64,000 nt of DNA from Pseudarthrobacter polychromogenes. Its GTDB lineage: Bacteria; Actinomycetota; Actinomycetes; Actinomycetales; Micrococcaceae. The notes under the pieces were generated by a model. The model ran no database searches, was not told the DNA's origin, and was given only the letters and a program-made list of their open reading frames with translations. This document shows, piece by piece, positions 1 to 7,669 of this stretch. Location of the stretch: positions 166,578 through 230,577 of the forward strand of contig NZ_BMKU01000007.1 in NCBI RefSeq assembly GCF_014644495.1, written 5' to 3'. A program made the position numbers and the translations under genes. The stretch's first letter is position 1, and each line of letters starts with the position of its first letter.

Positions 1-569
1 TCCGCTGCCTTGACCATCTGCGAGTGGATGGTCCCGAAACCCGTCAGCAGCTGGTTTGCGGTTTCCTCGCCCACCTCGGTGGCCACCGTGCTGTGCACTG
101 CGGTGGTGAGCTTATCCACGATGGTGCTCAGCAGGTAGTTGTTAGCATCGTTGGTGGTGACGTTGAGCATGGCCTGGCTGGCGGAATCAAAGCTGCCAGG
201 GGATACCAGGTTCGCCGAAAAGTCCTGGGGGATTTTCAGGGCGAAGGCGTAGTCCCCGCTGCTGACCCCCTGGTCCGCCTCCTGCGCGGTGGCCACCGGG
301 ATCCAGTGGAAAACATTGCCGTCCGCCAGGCTCTCGGCCACCTTTGCCCCGGCTTCAAGGCGTGTGCCGTCGCTGGTTGTGGCACCTGCGTCCTCCACCA
401 CCAGGGCCGCATCGAGGTTGTCCAGGTTGCCGTAGGGGTCCCAGTTTGCGTACAGGTACACCGCCCCATAGAGCAGCGGGACCATGGTCAGCGCAAGGAT
501 TGTGAGTTTGGGCATCAGCCCGGCGGTCATGCGCTTAAGTTCGGAGCGGGCCAGCCGCAGTACCGTCAC
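1..569 (-). CDS. YhgE/Pip-type membrane protein, 3' part cut by window edge
   Basis: Only the first 190 or so codons are present; the gene runs off the left edge. It starts at GTG (569-567), overlapping the TGA stop of the upstream ATPase-like gene in a GTGA junction, so the two are translationally coupled. The N-terminus has a short basic segment, one hydrophobic helix (about residues 15-34, ILALTMVPLLYGAVYLYA) and then the NWDPYGNLDNLDAALVVEDAG region typical of YhgE/Pip proteins, the family of ABC-2-like membrane proteins that includes the phage infection protein. The long soluble domain that follows is extracytoplasmic in this family. Transport substrate is unknown. The remaining transmembrane helices would lie outside the window. 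Family assignment is good; function is inferred. Confidence 0.8.
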   Translation of the reverse strand, partial: MTVLRLARSELKRMTAGLMPKLTILALTMVPLLYGAVYLYANWDPYGNLDNLDAALVVEDAGATTSDGTRLEAGAKVAESLADGNVFHWIPVATAQEADQGVSSGDYAFALKIPQDFSANLVSPGSFDSASQAMLNVTTNDANNYLLSTIVDKLTTAVHSTVATEVGEETANQLLTGFGTIHSQMVKAA

Positions 570-1270
570 GTGGCAACCTCGGTTTCGAGTTCAGGAGTGT
601 TTGCGGCATCAGGTTCCCCGCCATCCCCACGCATAGGGGTTTCAAGGGGGACGGCATTGCCAATCGCTGCGGCGGGTCCGTCCCACGACGGCGGGAGGGC
701 GCCAACAGTGGCGACGACGGCGAGCGGCCGTCCGGCGTCGGATGCCAGACGCTGCAGCCTCGGCAGCCAGTCAGCGGCGTCGGCGGTATGCCGGTCAGGG
801 GAATCGACCACCAGCAGGTCCGTGTGCGGGTTCGCCAAGGCCAGCGCAGTCAGGAGTTCGAGCCGCCGTGCAGGGTCCAGTTGTTCCGTCCAAAGGTCCG
901 CGATGTCCTCGAAACTGTTCACCTTCAGCCAGGGGCCGCTCACCAGGGCGCCGCGGTAACGGCGCGGGATCAAGGCCAGGTCCTCGGTAACCAGGTCGCG
1001 CACACTGAGGTGCTGCTCGGGCTCGTTGACGCCGGGGGAGTCCACCAGGGCGCTCGCGAGCCGCCGCGCTTTGAGCCGTTCGCCGCCGTCCCAGCTGACG
1101 AACCCTCCGGTGGGCTTCATTCGCCCGCTGAGGAGCAGGGCGAGGGCCGTCCGGTAGTCCTGACGTCCGCCGGTCACCAGCAGGAGTTCGCCCCGCCGGA
1201 CGTGGAGTGAAGTTGCCGGCAGGAGGGGATCCCTGCGGCCATGGGCAGAGAGCCGTTGTGCTGAGAGCAA
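566..1270 (-). CDS. Degenerate ABC-transporter-like ATPase, partner of YhgE/Pip protein
   Basis: 234 residues, the size of an ABC nucleotide-binding subunit, and directly coupled to the YhgE/Pip gene. The fold is recognisable: a P-loop position (LLLVTGGRQDYRTALALLLSG, near residues 31-51), a 'GGFVSWDG' strand, and a Walker-B-like LLVVDSPD near residue 155. However, the P-loop lacks the GKS/T lysine, there is no clear LSGGQ signature, and the glutamate expected after Walker B is replaced. It may bind nucleotide poorly or act structurally. The start is TTG at 1270, chosen because GAAAGG lies 6 nt upstream. The gene is likely controlled by the operator at 1312-1327. The call as an ABC-like protein is fairly sure; catalytic activity is doubtful. 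Confidence 0.75.
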   Translation of the reverse strand: MLSAQRLSAHGRRDPLLPATSLHVRRGELLLVTGGRQDYRTALALLLSGRMKPTGGFVSWDGGERLKARRLASALVDSPGVNEPEQHLSVRDLVTEDLALIPRRYRGALVSGPWLKVNSFEDIADLWTEQLDPARRLELLTALALANPHTDLLVVDSPDRHTADAADWLPRLQRLASDAGRPLAVVATVGALPPSWDGPAAAIGNAVPLETPMRGDGGEPDAANTPELETEVAT

Positions 1271-1301
1271 GATTGGCCTTTCGCGGAATGCATCTGCTCC
1301 C

Positions 1302-1330
1302 AGCCTAACTAAACTGACCAGTCAGTTCAA
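1302..1330 (-). promoter_or_regulatory. Promoter with TetR-type operator for the ATPase/YhgE operon
   Basis: Reading the minus strand, a -35 TTGAAC (1330-1325) and a -10 TAGGCT (1307-1302) are separated by exactly 17 nt. Between and overlapping them lies a perfect palindrome, AACTGAC-CA-GTCAGTT (1312-1327), of the kind bound by TetR-family repressors. Occupancy would block RNA polymerase. No TetR gene lies on the visible side; it may be beyond the left edge, next to the YhgE gene. Confidence 0.65.
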
Positions 1331-1353
1331 ATAGAAGCCCAGCGGACCGATCT

Positions 1354-2808
1354 TCAGAGGCCGTACTTCTCAAGAAGGCGCAGCCAAACCTCACTGATTG
1401 TCGGGTAGGAGGGCACCGCATGCCATAGTCGGTTCAACGGCACCTCGCCCACCACAGCGATGGTTGCGGCATGTAGGAGCTCGGACACATCCGGCCCGGC
1501 GAACGTGGCCCCCAGGAGCACCTGTCGGTCCTCGTCAACAACCAGTTGGGCCCAGCCCTCGTAGTTCTCCGAATGCAGCGAGGACCCTGCCACCTGGATG
1601 GGAAGCTCCACTGAAGAGGCGTTGAAGCCGTCCTGGCGGGCGGTCTCCAGCGTGCGGCCCACGGTGGCCAGTTCAGGATCGGTGAACACTACATTCGGTA
1701 CTGCGTGCTGGTTGGCTGTCTGGGAGTACCGGCTCCAGTCCTCCGGTGCACCGTTCAGTTCACCCCTGGCCCGGGCTGCGATGGCGTCGCCCGTGGCCCG
1801 TGCCTCGTACTTTCCCTGGTGCGTCAGAAGGTTCTTGCCGGCGGCGTCACCGACCGCATACAGCCAGGGCCCTTCGCCGGGTACGCCCTGCACCAGGCCG
1901 GAATTGTCCGTGCTGATGGCCAGCCGGCCGCTGTCATCCGGTTCGACGCCGATACTCTCCAGGCCCAGGCCTTCCAGTGCGGGGTGCCGGCCGGTGGATA
2001 CGAGTACCTTGTCCGCCGTGACGGTGGTCCCGTCGCCCAGCCGCAGGCTGAACGTGCCGTCGTCGTTGGTGCTGATGCTTTGAGTCTCGGTGTGAAGGCG
2101 GAGTTCCACACCATCCGCGCGGAGGCCCGCTGCAACAAGGCTGGCGGCCTCCTCCGGGTACTTGCCCAGCAGCCTGCTGCGCGTAACGAGAGTCACCGCA
2201 GACCCGAGGCGGGCGAATGCCTGGGCAAGCTCGGTCCCGGCAACGCCGCCGCCCAGGACCGCCAGCCGCTCGGGTACCTCGCTTGCGGACGTGGCCTCCC
2301 GCGTTCCCCAGACCTGCACGTCCTCGAGCCCCTCAATGGGAGGAGTGTTGGGCATGGAGCCGGTGGCCAGCACCACTGCGTGGCGGGCGCGCAGCCGGTG
2401 CGAGGTTCCGTCCAGGCCCGCGACCTGGACGATCTGAGGGGCGGTGAGCCAGGCGTGGCCCCTGATGAGGTCGATCCCGGAATCCTTGACCCAGGCGACC
2501 TGGCTGTCATCCTGCCAGTTGGACGTGAAGTGGTCCCTGCGCTTGAGGACCGCTGCCGCGTCAAGTGTCCGCGTAACAGCTTCCTTGGCGCCCGGGGTTG
2601 TCTGGGCCGCGTGAAGTGCAGTCCCGGGCCGAAGCAGCGCCTTGGACGGCATGCATGCCCAGTAGGAGCACTCTCCGCCCACCAGTTCGGCTTCCACCAG
2701 CACCACAGAGAGGCCGCCTTGCGCCACACGGTCCGCAACGTTTTCTCCGACGGCGCCGGCGCCGATAACAACAACGTCAAATTCCTGCTCAACAGGCTCG
2801 GGCATCAT
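1354..2808 (-). CDS. FAD-dependent pyridine nucleotide-disulfide oxidoreductase (dihydrolipoamide dehydrogenase-like)
   Basis: 484 residues, standard for the family. N-terminal FAD Rossmann motif (VVVIGAGAVGENVADR, residues 11-26), then GGECSYWACMPSK near residue 45, which keeps the redox-active CX4C pair. A second Rossmann motif (LAVLGGGVAGTELAQAF) for NAD(P)H and a YAVGDAAG FAD segment follow. The C-terminal dimerisation domain ends in HAVPSYPTISEVW; at the place where lipoamide dehydrogenases have the catalytic His of HPTxSE there is Tyr, so it is probably not a true lipoamide dehydrogenase. Family members of this kind are often annotated as mercuric-reductase-like or Lpd-like flavoproteins. 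No 2-oxo acid dehydrogenase genes lie nearby. The substrate is unknown. Two adjacent Met codons leave the start uncertain by one residue. Confidence 0.85.
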   Translation of the reverse strand: MMPEPVEQEFDVVVIGAGAVGENVADRVAQGGLSVVLVEAELVGGECSYWACMPSKALLRPGTALHAAQTTPGAKEAVTRTLDAAAVLKRRDHFTSNWQDDSQVAWVKDSGIDLIRGHAWLTAPQIVQVAGLDGTSHRLRARHAVVLATGSMPNTPPIEGLEDVQVWGTREATSASEVPERLAVLGGGVAGTELAQAFARLGSAVTLVTRSRLLGKYPEEAASLVAAGLRADGVELRLHTETQSISTNDDGTFSLRLGDGTTVTADKVLVSTGRHPALEGLGLESIGVEPDDSGRLAISTDNSGLVQGVPGEGPWLYAVGDAAGKNLLTHQGKYEARATGDAIAARARGELNGAPEDWSRYSQTANQHAVPNVVFTDPELATVGRTLETARQDGFNASSVELPIQVAGSSLHSENYEGWAQLVVDEDRQVLLGATFAGPDVSELLHAATIAVVGEVPLNRLWHAVPSYPTISEVWLRLLEKYGL

Positions 2809-2878
2809 GGGGAAAGCCTACGCCCGGGGGGCGGCGGGGTGTTCCGTGTCCGCCGTGTAAGGAACGCCGGATATCCGG

Positions 2879-2919
2879 ACTGCCCGTCCGTAAGCACTGC
2901 CCGTCCGTAAGCACTGCCC
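2879..2919. repeat. 17-bp tandem repeat, 2.4 copies
   Basis: The unit ACTGCCCGTCCGTAAGC occurs at 2879-2895 and 2896-2912 without change and restarts at 2913-2919. It lies between tRNA-Arg and the oxidoreductase gene, upstream of the latter. No function is evident. Confidence 0.9.
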
Positions 2920-2931
2920 AACGTAGGTCGT

Positions 2932-2988
2932 GCTGCTTAACGCAAGCTGCGCTGCTTAACGTACGTTGCGCTGCTTAATGCAAAAAGT
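2932..2988. repeat. 19-bp imperfect tandem repeat, 3 copies
   Basis: Three units beginning GCTGCTTAA start at 2932, 2951 and 2970. The first two share GCTGCTTAACG and end in TGC. The third (GCTGCTTAATGC) runs into the U-tract of the tRNA-Arg terminator. This is a second, unrelated repeat just after the 17-bp array. Confidence 0.8.
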
Positions 2989-3012
2989 CCGCCCCGGCGA
3001 ACCGGAGCGGAC
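2982..3012 (-). terminator. Rho-independent terminator of tRNA-Arg
   Basis: On the minus strand an 11-bp stem (3012-3002 with 2997-2987, one G-U pair) closes a TTCG tetraloop and is followed by five T residues (2986-2982). It starts 6 nt after the encoded CCA of tRNA-Arg. Confidence 0.85.
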
Positions 3013-3020
3013 CTGATTGG

Positions 3021-3094
<74 letters not shown>

Positions 3095-3194
3095 ATCTCG
3101 TGTTCCTGGAGAAGAACCTCTCTCCCTGAACCTCGAATTACTTTACGCGAGGGGTGGCTGCCATGACAAATCGGGAGGCATGTAATTTCCGCAA

Positions 3195-3222
3195 CTAGAC
3201 CGGTCTAGGTGACCTTCGTCAC
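3195..3222. promoter_or_regulatory. Palindrome and CRP/GlxR-like site upstream of pckG
   Basis: A perfect 14-bp palindrome CTAGACCGGTCTAG (3195-3208) is followed directly by GTGA-CCTTCG-TCAC (3209-3222), which fits the core of the CRP/GlxR consensus (GTGA-N6-TCAC). Both lie about 150-175 bp upstream of the PEP carboxykinase start. Catabolite control of gluconeogenesis by a cAMP-type regulator is plausible but inferred. Confidence 0.45.
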
Positions 3223-3372
3223 TTAATTCCGAATTTTGGCTGCGAAATTCCTTGATTTCCCGCGGAATTCCATTTTTGTGGCCGCAAAAGATCAGCCTAC
3301 GTCCCAAAAACGGCAGTGGTCCGGACCATAGCATTTAGCTCACACCGATGTACCCCAAGAAAGGGAACCGAA

Positions 3373-5208
3373 ATGGGCGATCTGGCGCAGAAGCCGTTGC
3401 TTGAGAAAGCACCCACCACACATGCCGGCCTGCTGGCGTGGGTCGAGGAGGTTGCAGAGCTAACGCAGCCGGACCGCATCTATTGGGTGGACGGGTCCGA
3501 AGAGGAAAACACCCGGTTGACTGACGAGCTCGTGGCGGCAGGGACACTGACCCGGCTGAACCCGGAACTGTTCCCCAACTCCTTTGCGGCCTTCTCCGAT
3601 CCCGCCGATGTGGCACGCGTTGAAGAGCAGACCTTCATTTGCTCAGAGAACAAGCGCGACGCCGGGTTCACCAACAACTGGATGGCGCCCTCCGAAATGA
3701 AGGAAAAGCTGCGCGGCCTGTTCTCCGGGTCCATGCGCGGCCGCACCATGTACGTCATCCCGTTCGTCATGGGCCACCTTGACGCAGAGGATCCCAAGTA
3801 CGGCGTCGAGATCACGGACAGCGCCTACGTTGTGGCCTCCATGCGGATCATGGCCAACATCGGCACCGCCGTGCTGGACAAGATGACCGAGACCAACGCG
3901 TTCTTCGTCCCCGCGCTGCACTCCCTGGGTGCGCCTCTCGAAGCCGGCCAGGCGGATGTTCCGTGGCCGTGCAACCCGGACAAGTGGATTGTCCATTTCC
4001 CCGAGGAGCGCTCCATCTGGTCCTTCGGCTCGGGCTATGGCGGCAACGCCCTGCTCGGCAAGAAGTGCTACGCCCTGCGCATCGCCTCGGTCATGGCCCG
4101 CGACGAAGGCTGGCTGGCCGAGCACATGCTCATCCTCAAGTTGACCTCGCCGGAGAAGAAGAAGTACTACATCTCCGCTGCCTTCCCGTCAGCCTGCGGC
4201 AAGACCAACCTGGCCCTGCTGGATCCCACCATAAAGGGCTGGGAGGTGGAGACCCTCGGAGACGACATCACCTGGATGCGGATCGGCAAGGAAGGCGAAC
4301 TGCGCGCCACCAACCCGGAGGCCGGCCTGTTCGGCGTGGCCCCCGGTACCGGCTGGGGCACCAACCCGAACGCAATGCGTGCCATCGCCAAGGGCCACAG
4401 CATCTTCACCAACGTGGCACTGACCGACGACGGCGGCGTGTGGTGGGAGGGCATGACGGACGAGGTGCCCGCGCACCTGACCGACTGGCAGGGCAACTCC
4501 TGGACGCCCGACTCCGACAAGCCGGCAGCCCACCCGAACTCCCGGTTCTGCACCCCGATTTCGCAGATCGACATGCTGGCCGAGGAATACTACAGCCCCG
4601 AGGGTGTTGAGCTCTCCGCCATCCTCTTCGGCGGCCGCCGCAAGACCACGGTTCCCCTGGTAACCCAGGCCCGCAGCTGGACCAACGGCATCTTCATGGG
4701 CTCCACGCTCTCCTCCGAGACCACGGCCGCCGCTGCAGGCCAGGTCGGCGTGCTGCGCCGCGACCCCATGGCCATGCTTCCCTTCATCGGCTACGACGCC
4801 GGCGATTACCTGAAGCACTGGATCAGCGTCTCCGGCAAGGCCAACCCGGAGCGGCTGCCGCACATCTTCCTGGTGAACTGGTTCCGCCGCACCGCCGACG
4901 GCGGCTTCGCGTGGCCCGGCTTCGGCGACAACGCGCGTGTGCTCAAGTGGGCCATCGAGCGTCTCGAGGGCAAGGCGGACGCCGTCGAGACCCCCATCGG
5001 CTTCGTGCCCACAGGCGACTCGCTGGACCTCACCGGCCTGGATCTCACCCACGCCCACGTGGAGGACGCTGTCCGCGTCGACCGCGAGGAATGGGACGCT
5101 GAACTGGCCTCCATCGAGGAATGGTACGCAAAGTTCGGCGACTCACTCCCGGAGGCCCTGCGCTCCGAACTTGACGCCCTCAAGGAGCGGATGACTGACC
5201 ACAGCTGA
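3373..5208 (+). CDS. pckG: Phosphoenolpyruvate carboxykinase (GTP)
   Basis: 611 residues, the usual size for GTP-dependent PEPCK. It converts oxaloacetate plus GTP to PEP, CO2 and GDP in gluconeogenesis, in the cytoplasm. The P-loop (kinase-1a) reads [13 protein letters not shown] with the lysine at about residue 277. GDDITWM is the kinase-2 motif, and the GTP-class [12 protein letters not shown] and NWFRR segments are present. An in-frame GTG exists at 3316, but ATG 3373 is preferred because AAAGGGAA sits just upstream and the added residues resemble no family member. It is monocistronic, with a possible CRP-type site upstream and a strong hairpin terminator downstream. The neighbour on the other side converges. 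Confidence 0.97.
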   Translation: MGDLAQKPLLEKAPTTHAGLLAWVEEVAELTQPDRIYWVDGSEEENTRLTDELVAAGTLTRLNPELFPNSFAAFSDPADVARVEEQTFICSENKRDAGFTNNWMAPSEMKEKLRGLFSGSMRGRTMYVIPFVMGHLDAEDPKYGVEITDSAYVVASMRIMANIGTAVLDKMTETNAFFVPALHSLGAPLEAGQADVPWPCNPDKWIVHFPEERSIWSFGSGYGGNALLGKKCYALRIASVMARDEGWLAEHMLILKLTSPEKKKYYISAAFPSACGKTNLALLDPTIKGWEVETLGDDITWMRIGKEGELRATNPEAGLFGVAPGTGWGTNPNAMRAIAKGHSIFTNVALTDDGGVWWEGMTDEVPAHLTDWQGNSWTPDSDKPAAHPNSRFCTPISQIDMLAEEYYSPEGVELSAILFGGRRKTTVPLVTQARSWTNGIFMGSTLSSETTAAAAGQVGVLRRDPMAMLPFIGYDAGDYLKHWISVSGKANPERLPHIFLVNWFRRTADGGFAWPGFGDNARVLKWAIERLEGKADAVETPIGFVPTGDSLDLTGLDLTHAHVEDAVRVDREEWDAELASIEEWYAKFGDSLPEALRSELDALKERMTDHS

Positions 5209-5226
5209 CCCTCCGGGGATAAACAG

Positions 5227-5278
5227 TACGACGGCGGCGCCGCACCTTTCGAGAAAAAGGTGCGGCGCCGCCGTCGTA
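5227..5278 (+). terminator. Long hairpin terminator after pckG
   Basis: Two perfectly complementary 23-nt arms (5227-5249 and 5256-5278) enclose a 6-nt loop (CGAGAA). A T-rich stretch (GAGTTTTTG) begins about 10 nt beyond. Given its length and symmetry it may also stop transcription of hmp arriving from the other side. Confidence 0.75.
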
Positions 5279-5285
5279 TGCCAAT

Positions 5286-5348
5286 GAGTTTTTGTCCAGA
5301 TATGCAGGGCTAGAGGCCGGCTAAGCCTGCGGATCTGGACAAAAACTC
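5286..5348. repeat. Palindromic GAGTTTTTGTCCAGAT element, copy 1
   Basis: Perfect 16-bp inverted repeat (5286-5301 and 5333-5348) with an inner GCAGG/CCTGC pair (5304-5308, 5326-5330). A second copy with the same outer arms is at 39794-39856. Both sit directly after a hairpin terminator and immediately before the 3' end of a convergent gene. Confidence 0.85.
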
Positions 5349-5362
5349 CGGGGGAGTGGGGC

Positions 5363-6523
5363 CTAGCTGGCCAGCCAGATGTCCGGGCCGAAGACCTCGT
5401 AGTGGATCCGCGTCGCAGGGATGCCGGCGTTGATTGCCTCGTTGCGGATGTTCTTCATGAACGGCAGCGGGCCGCACAGGTACAGCGATGCGTCGGCGGG
5501 AAGGTCCACCTCGCGCAGGGTCATGAAGCCTTCCTTGGCTCCGGCTACCGGCTGTTCGAGCCACAGTTGTAGTTCGGCGCCATCGAGGCGTTCGACGTCG
5601 TCCGTCATCTGGCTGCGCAGCGCCCAACTGTCCAAGGTGCTTTCCGCGTGGAGCACCAGCACTTGCCGTTCGGATCCGGCTTCCGCCAGTGAACGAAGAA
5701 TGGACGCGGTGGGAGTACAGCCAATACCGGCGGACGCCAGGACTACCGGGCCGTCGCCGTCCTTGAGGGTGATCTCACCGTAGGGGTTGGAGATGTCCAG
5801 GACGTCGCCCACCTGCACGCTGTTGTGGAGTACGGGGGAGACCTCGCCGCCGTCGTCGAGCTTGGTGGTGAAGCTGCGGCTGGTACCGGCCTCGCCGGAC
5901 AGGGAGTACTGGCGGACCTGCCGGAGGCCTTCCGGCAGGGTTACCTTGACGCTGATGTACTGGCCGGGCAACGCGTCGGTGACGGGGGTGTCATCCGCCG
6001 GCTCAAGGGTGAAGGTCATGGAGCCCGCACCGGCAGGGGTCTTGGCTGCTACCCGCCACGGCATCCACATCCTGTCGTTGGACTGCGCGGCGTAGAGCCC
6101 CTTCTCGAGCTTGATCAGGGCGTCGGCCATCAGCCAGTACACCTCGGTCCAGGCCTCGGCGATCTCCGGTGTGATGACCTCGGCCAGGTCATCGGCGATA
6201 GCAGCGAACAGGTGCTCGTAGACCACCTGGTACTGCGGCTCAGTGATTCCCAGGGAGGCGTGCCGGTGGGCGATGCGGGACAGGACGGTCTCGGGAAGGG
6301 TGCCCGGGTTGTTCACAAGGTGGGTGGCGAAGGCGGCGATGCTGCCCGCCAGCGCCTGCTGCTGGTTGCCGGAGCGCTGGTTTGAACGGCTGAACAGGCC
6401 GTCCAGGAGTTCTGGGTGGGCGGCGAAGAGGCGGGCGTAGAACTTGGGCGTGATGGCACCAATCCGAGAACCCACAAGCGGCAGGGTTGCTTCAATGACG
6501 GGGCGGGATTTTTCCGAGAGCAT
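5363..6523 (-). CDS. hmp: Flavohemoglobin / nitric oxide dioxygenase
   Basis: 386 residues from ATG 6523, which has AGGAG 5 nt upstream; a longer frame to 6580 would run into the operator region. Domains: globin (about 1-140, with the proximal-His segment AHRHASLGI and the YEHLF helix), FAD-binding reductase domain (about 150-250, RQYSLSG motif) and NAD-binding domain (about 260-386, ASAGIGCTPT and YLCGPLPFM). It oxidises NO to nitrate using O2 and NAD(P)H. It lies downstream of nsrR on the same strand, separated by 171 bp that hold two palindromes. The last residues (YEVFGPDIW) match the family C-terminus. Confidence 0.96.
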   Translation of the reverse strand: MLSEKSRPVIEATLPLVGSRIGAITPKFYARLFAAHPELLDGLFSRSNQRSGNQQQALAGSIAAFATHLVNNPGTLPETVLSRIAHRHASLGITEPQYQVVYEHLFAAIADDLAEVITPEIAEAWTEVYWLMADALIKLEKGLYAAQSNDRMWMPWRVAAKTPAGAGSMTFTLEPADDTPVTDALPGQYISVKVTLPEGLRQVRQYSLSGEAGTSRSFTTKLDDGGEVSPVLHNSVQVGDVLDISNPYGEITLKDGDGPVVLASAGIGCTPTASILRSLAEAGSERQVLVLHAESTLDSWALRSQMTDDVERLDGAELQLWLEQPVAGAKEGFMTLREVDLPADASLYLCGPLPFMKNIRNEAINAGIPATRIHYEVFGPDIWLAS

Positions 6524-6575
6524 GGGAACTCCTGAGGGTAGTGACCGGGGCCTTCGTCCGGCCTTCGCGAATACC

Positions 6576-6623
6576 TGCATTCAGAATGCAAGTTTTCATA
6601 CCCAAGTTCTACAGCTTGTAGAA
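6576..6623 (-). promoter_or_regulatory. Two palindromic operators upstream of hmp (probable NsrR sites)
   Basis: TGCATTC-A-GAATGCA (6576-6590) and TTCTACA-GCT-TGTAGAA (6607-6623) are both perfect dyads. Their centres are 32 bp apart, about three helical turns, so they lie on the same DNA face. The first resembles the ATGCATTT-type half-sites known for NsrR. Their location between nsrR and hmp supports control of hmp. Confidence 0.6.
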
Positions 6624-6694
6624 ATCTGACGCAAATCGGCCGGTAACAGAGTCTTCCGAAGGGGTGCCGGAGGGCAGTTCGAACAGACACGGGT

Positions 6695-7144
6695 TCAGAG
6701 CCCCGGGCGCAGTCCGATCATGTCGAAGACGGGGGCCATCTGCCGGGAACCCGGGAGGTCCGCTATCACCACGGAATCGAGTTCCCGGTAAAAAGCTTCC
6801 CGGGCCCGGGCCAGCGCTGCGCGGAGCCTGCACTCGTTGATCAGCGGGCAGTTGCCCCCGGGGGCCGCGCAATCCGCTGCGTCTGTCCGGGTGTCGAGCT
6901 GGCGCAGGACCTGCCCAACGGTGGCAACGCGGCCGGCGTGGCTGAGCCGGGAACCGCCTGCCCGGCCGCGGACCACCTCGATCAGTCCCAGGCTGCGGAG
7001 CTTCGTCATCGCTTTGCTCACATGGTTGTAGGGGGTTCCCACCGAGTCGGCAATGTTTTGTGTTGTCAGCAACGCGCCACCTGGAGCCGCCGCAAGCACC
7101 ATCAAAGCCCGGAGGCTCACGTCGGCGAAGGCGTTAATCTTCAT
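6695..7144 (-). CDS. nsrR: Rrf2-family nitric-oxide-sensing repressor NsrR
   Basis: 149 residues with an N-terminal winged helix (about 1-70; SVGTPYNHVSKAMTKLRSLGLIEVVRGRAGG split over the recognition helix and wing). The three cysteines C92, C99 and C105 match the iron-sulfur ligands described for Streptomyces NsrR (93, 99, 105). NO damages the cluster and relieves repression. The gene precedes hmp on the same strand, so hmp is the obvious target. It starts 15 nt after the stop of the preceding hypothetical gene and may be part of that transcript as well as having its own promoter. Confidence 0.92.
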   Translation of the reverse strand: MKINAFADVSLRALMVLAAAPGGALLTTQNIADSVGTPYNHVSKAMTKLRSLGLIEVVRGRAGGSRLSHAGRVATVGQVLRQLDTRTDAADCAAPGGNCPLINECRLRAALARAREAFYRELDSVVIADLPGSRQMAPVFDMIGLRPGL

Positions 7145-7159
7145 GGGGGCCTCGCCGGT

Positions 7160-7663
7160 CTAGTCCACCCAGATGGCAGGCTCGCTGGCGTCGGCGGCCA
7201 GTTCGCCGAATTCCCACGTCTGCGTCCCGGCGTTGGCCGCGTAGGGCAGCACGGCTGCGAAGACAGATCCGTCGCGGTGCTCGGCTGCCACGTGGATGGC
7301 GTCGGAGTCCTCCTCAACCAGCAGGATGTCGCACACGATGGCGGCAGCCCGGAAGTCCTCCCGGTTCTGCTGCAGCAGGGCGGTGAGGTCGTTGATCATG
7401 GCCTCGGCGTCGAAGTCCCCGTCCGAACCTTCGCCGGCATCTGCCGGAGAGACCGCCACCAGCCGCACCTCGCCGTCGTTCTGTACGGTCAGCGCGAAGG
7501 GGAGGAAGACGCCGTTGCGCTGGAGTTGTTCCTGGGCAGCGCTGACGCCCGTCCCCAGGAGGTTCTCCAGGTCCGTTGCCGTGCCCTCGGGTACTGAGTC
7601 CCGCCAGGAGTCCTGGTGGCCGGAACCCTGTTCCTGGGTTGCGGGCCCCGTGCTTTCCGTCAT
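7160..7663 (-). CDS. Hypothetical protein, acidic, 167 residues
   Basis: No family recognised with confidence. The sequence is acidic and soluble with no signal peptide or membrane segment. A predicted alpha/beta region (about 45-165) contains GVFLPFALTVQNDGEVRLVAV, a helical stretch around the IND-LTALLQQNRE region, and VCDILLVEEDSDAIHVAAEHRDG. The spacing is tight on both sides: its ATG is 6 nt after the manB stop, and nsrR begins 15 nt after its own stop, so it probably shares the manB transcript. The pattern of a beta-sheet domain that ends in an acidic C-terminus recalls small actinobacterial proteins of unknown role. Coding nature is supported by GC3-rich codon use and operon spacing. 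Confidence 0.8.
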   Translation of the reverse strand: MTESTGPATQEQGSGHQDSWRDSVPEGTATDLENLLGTGVSAAQEQLQRNGVFLPFALTVQNDGEVRLVAVSPADAGEGSDGDFDAEAMINDLTALLQQNREDFRAAAIVCDILLVEEDSDAIHVAAEHRDGSVFAAVLPYAANAGTQTWEFGELAADASEPAIWVD

Positions 7664-7669
7664 GCTGTC

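Noticed and set aside
1705..2910. Long open frame antisense to the flavoprotein gene
   Set aside because: The opposite strand encodes a recognisable oxidoreductase; high GC makes long antisense frames common, and the translation resembles no protein.
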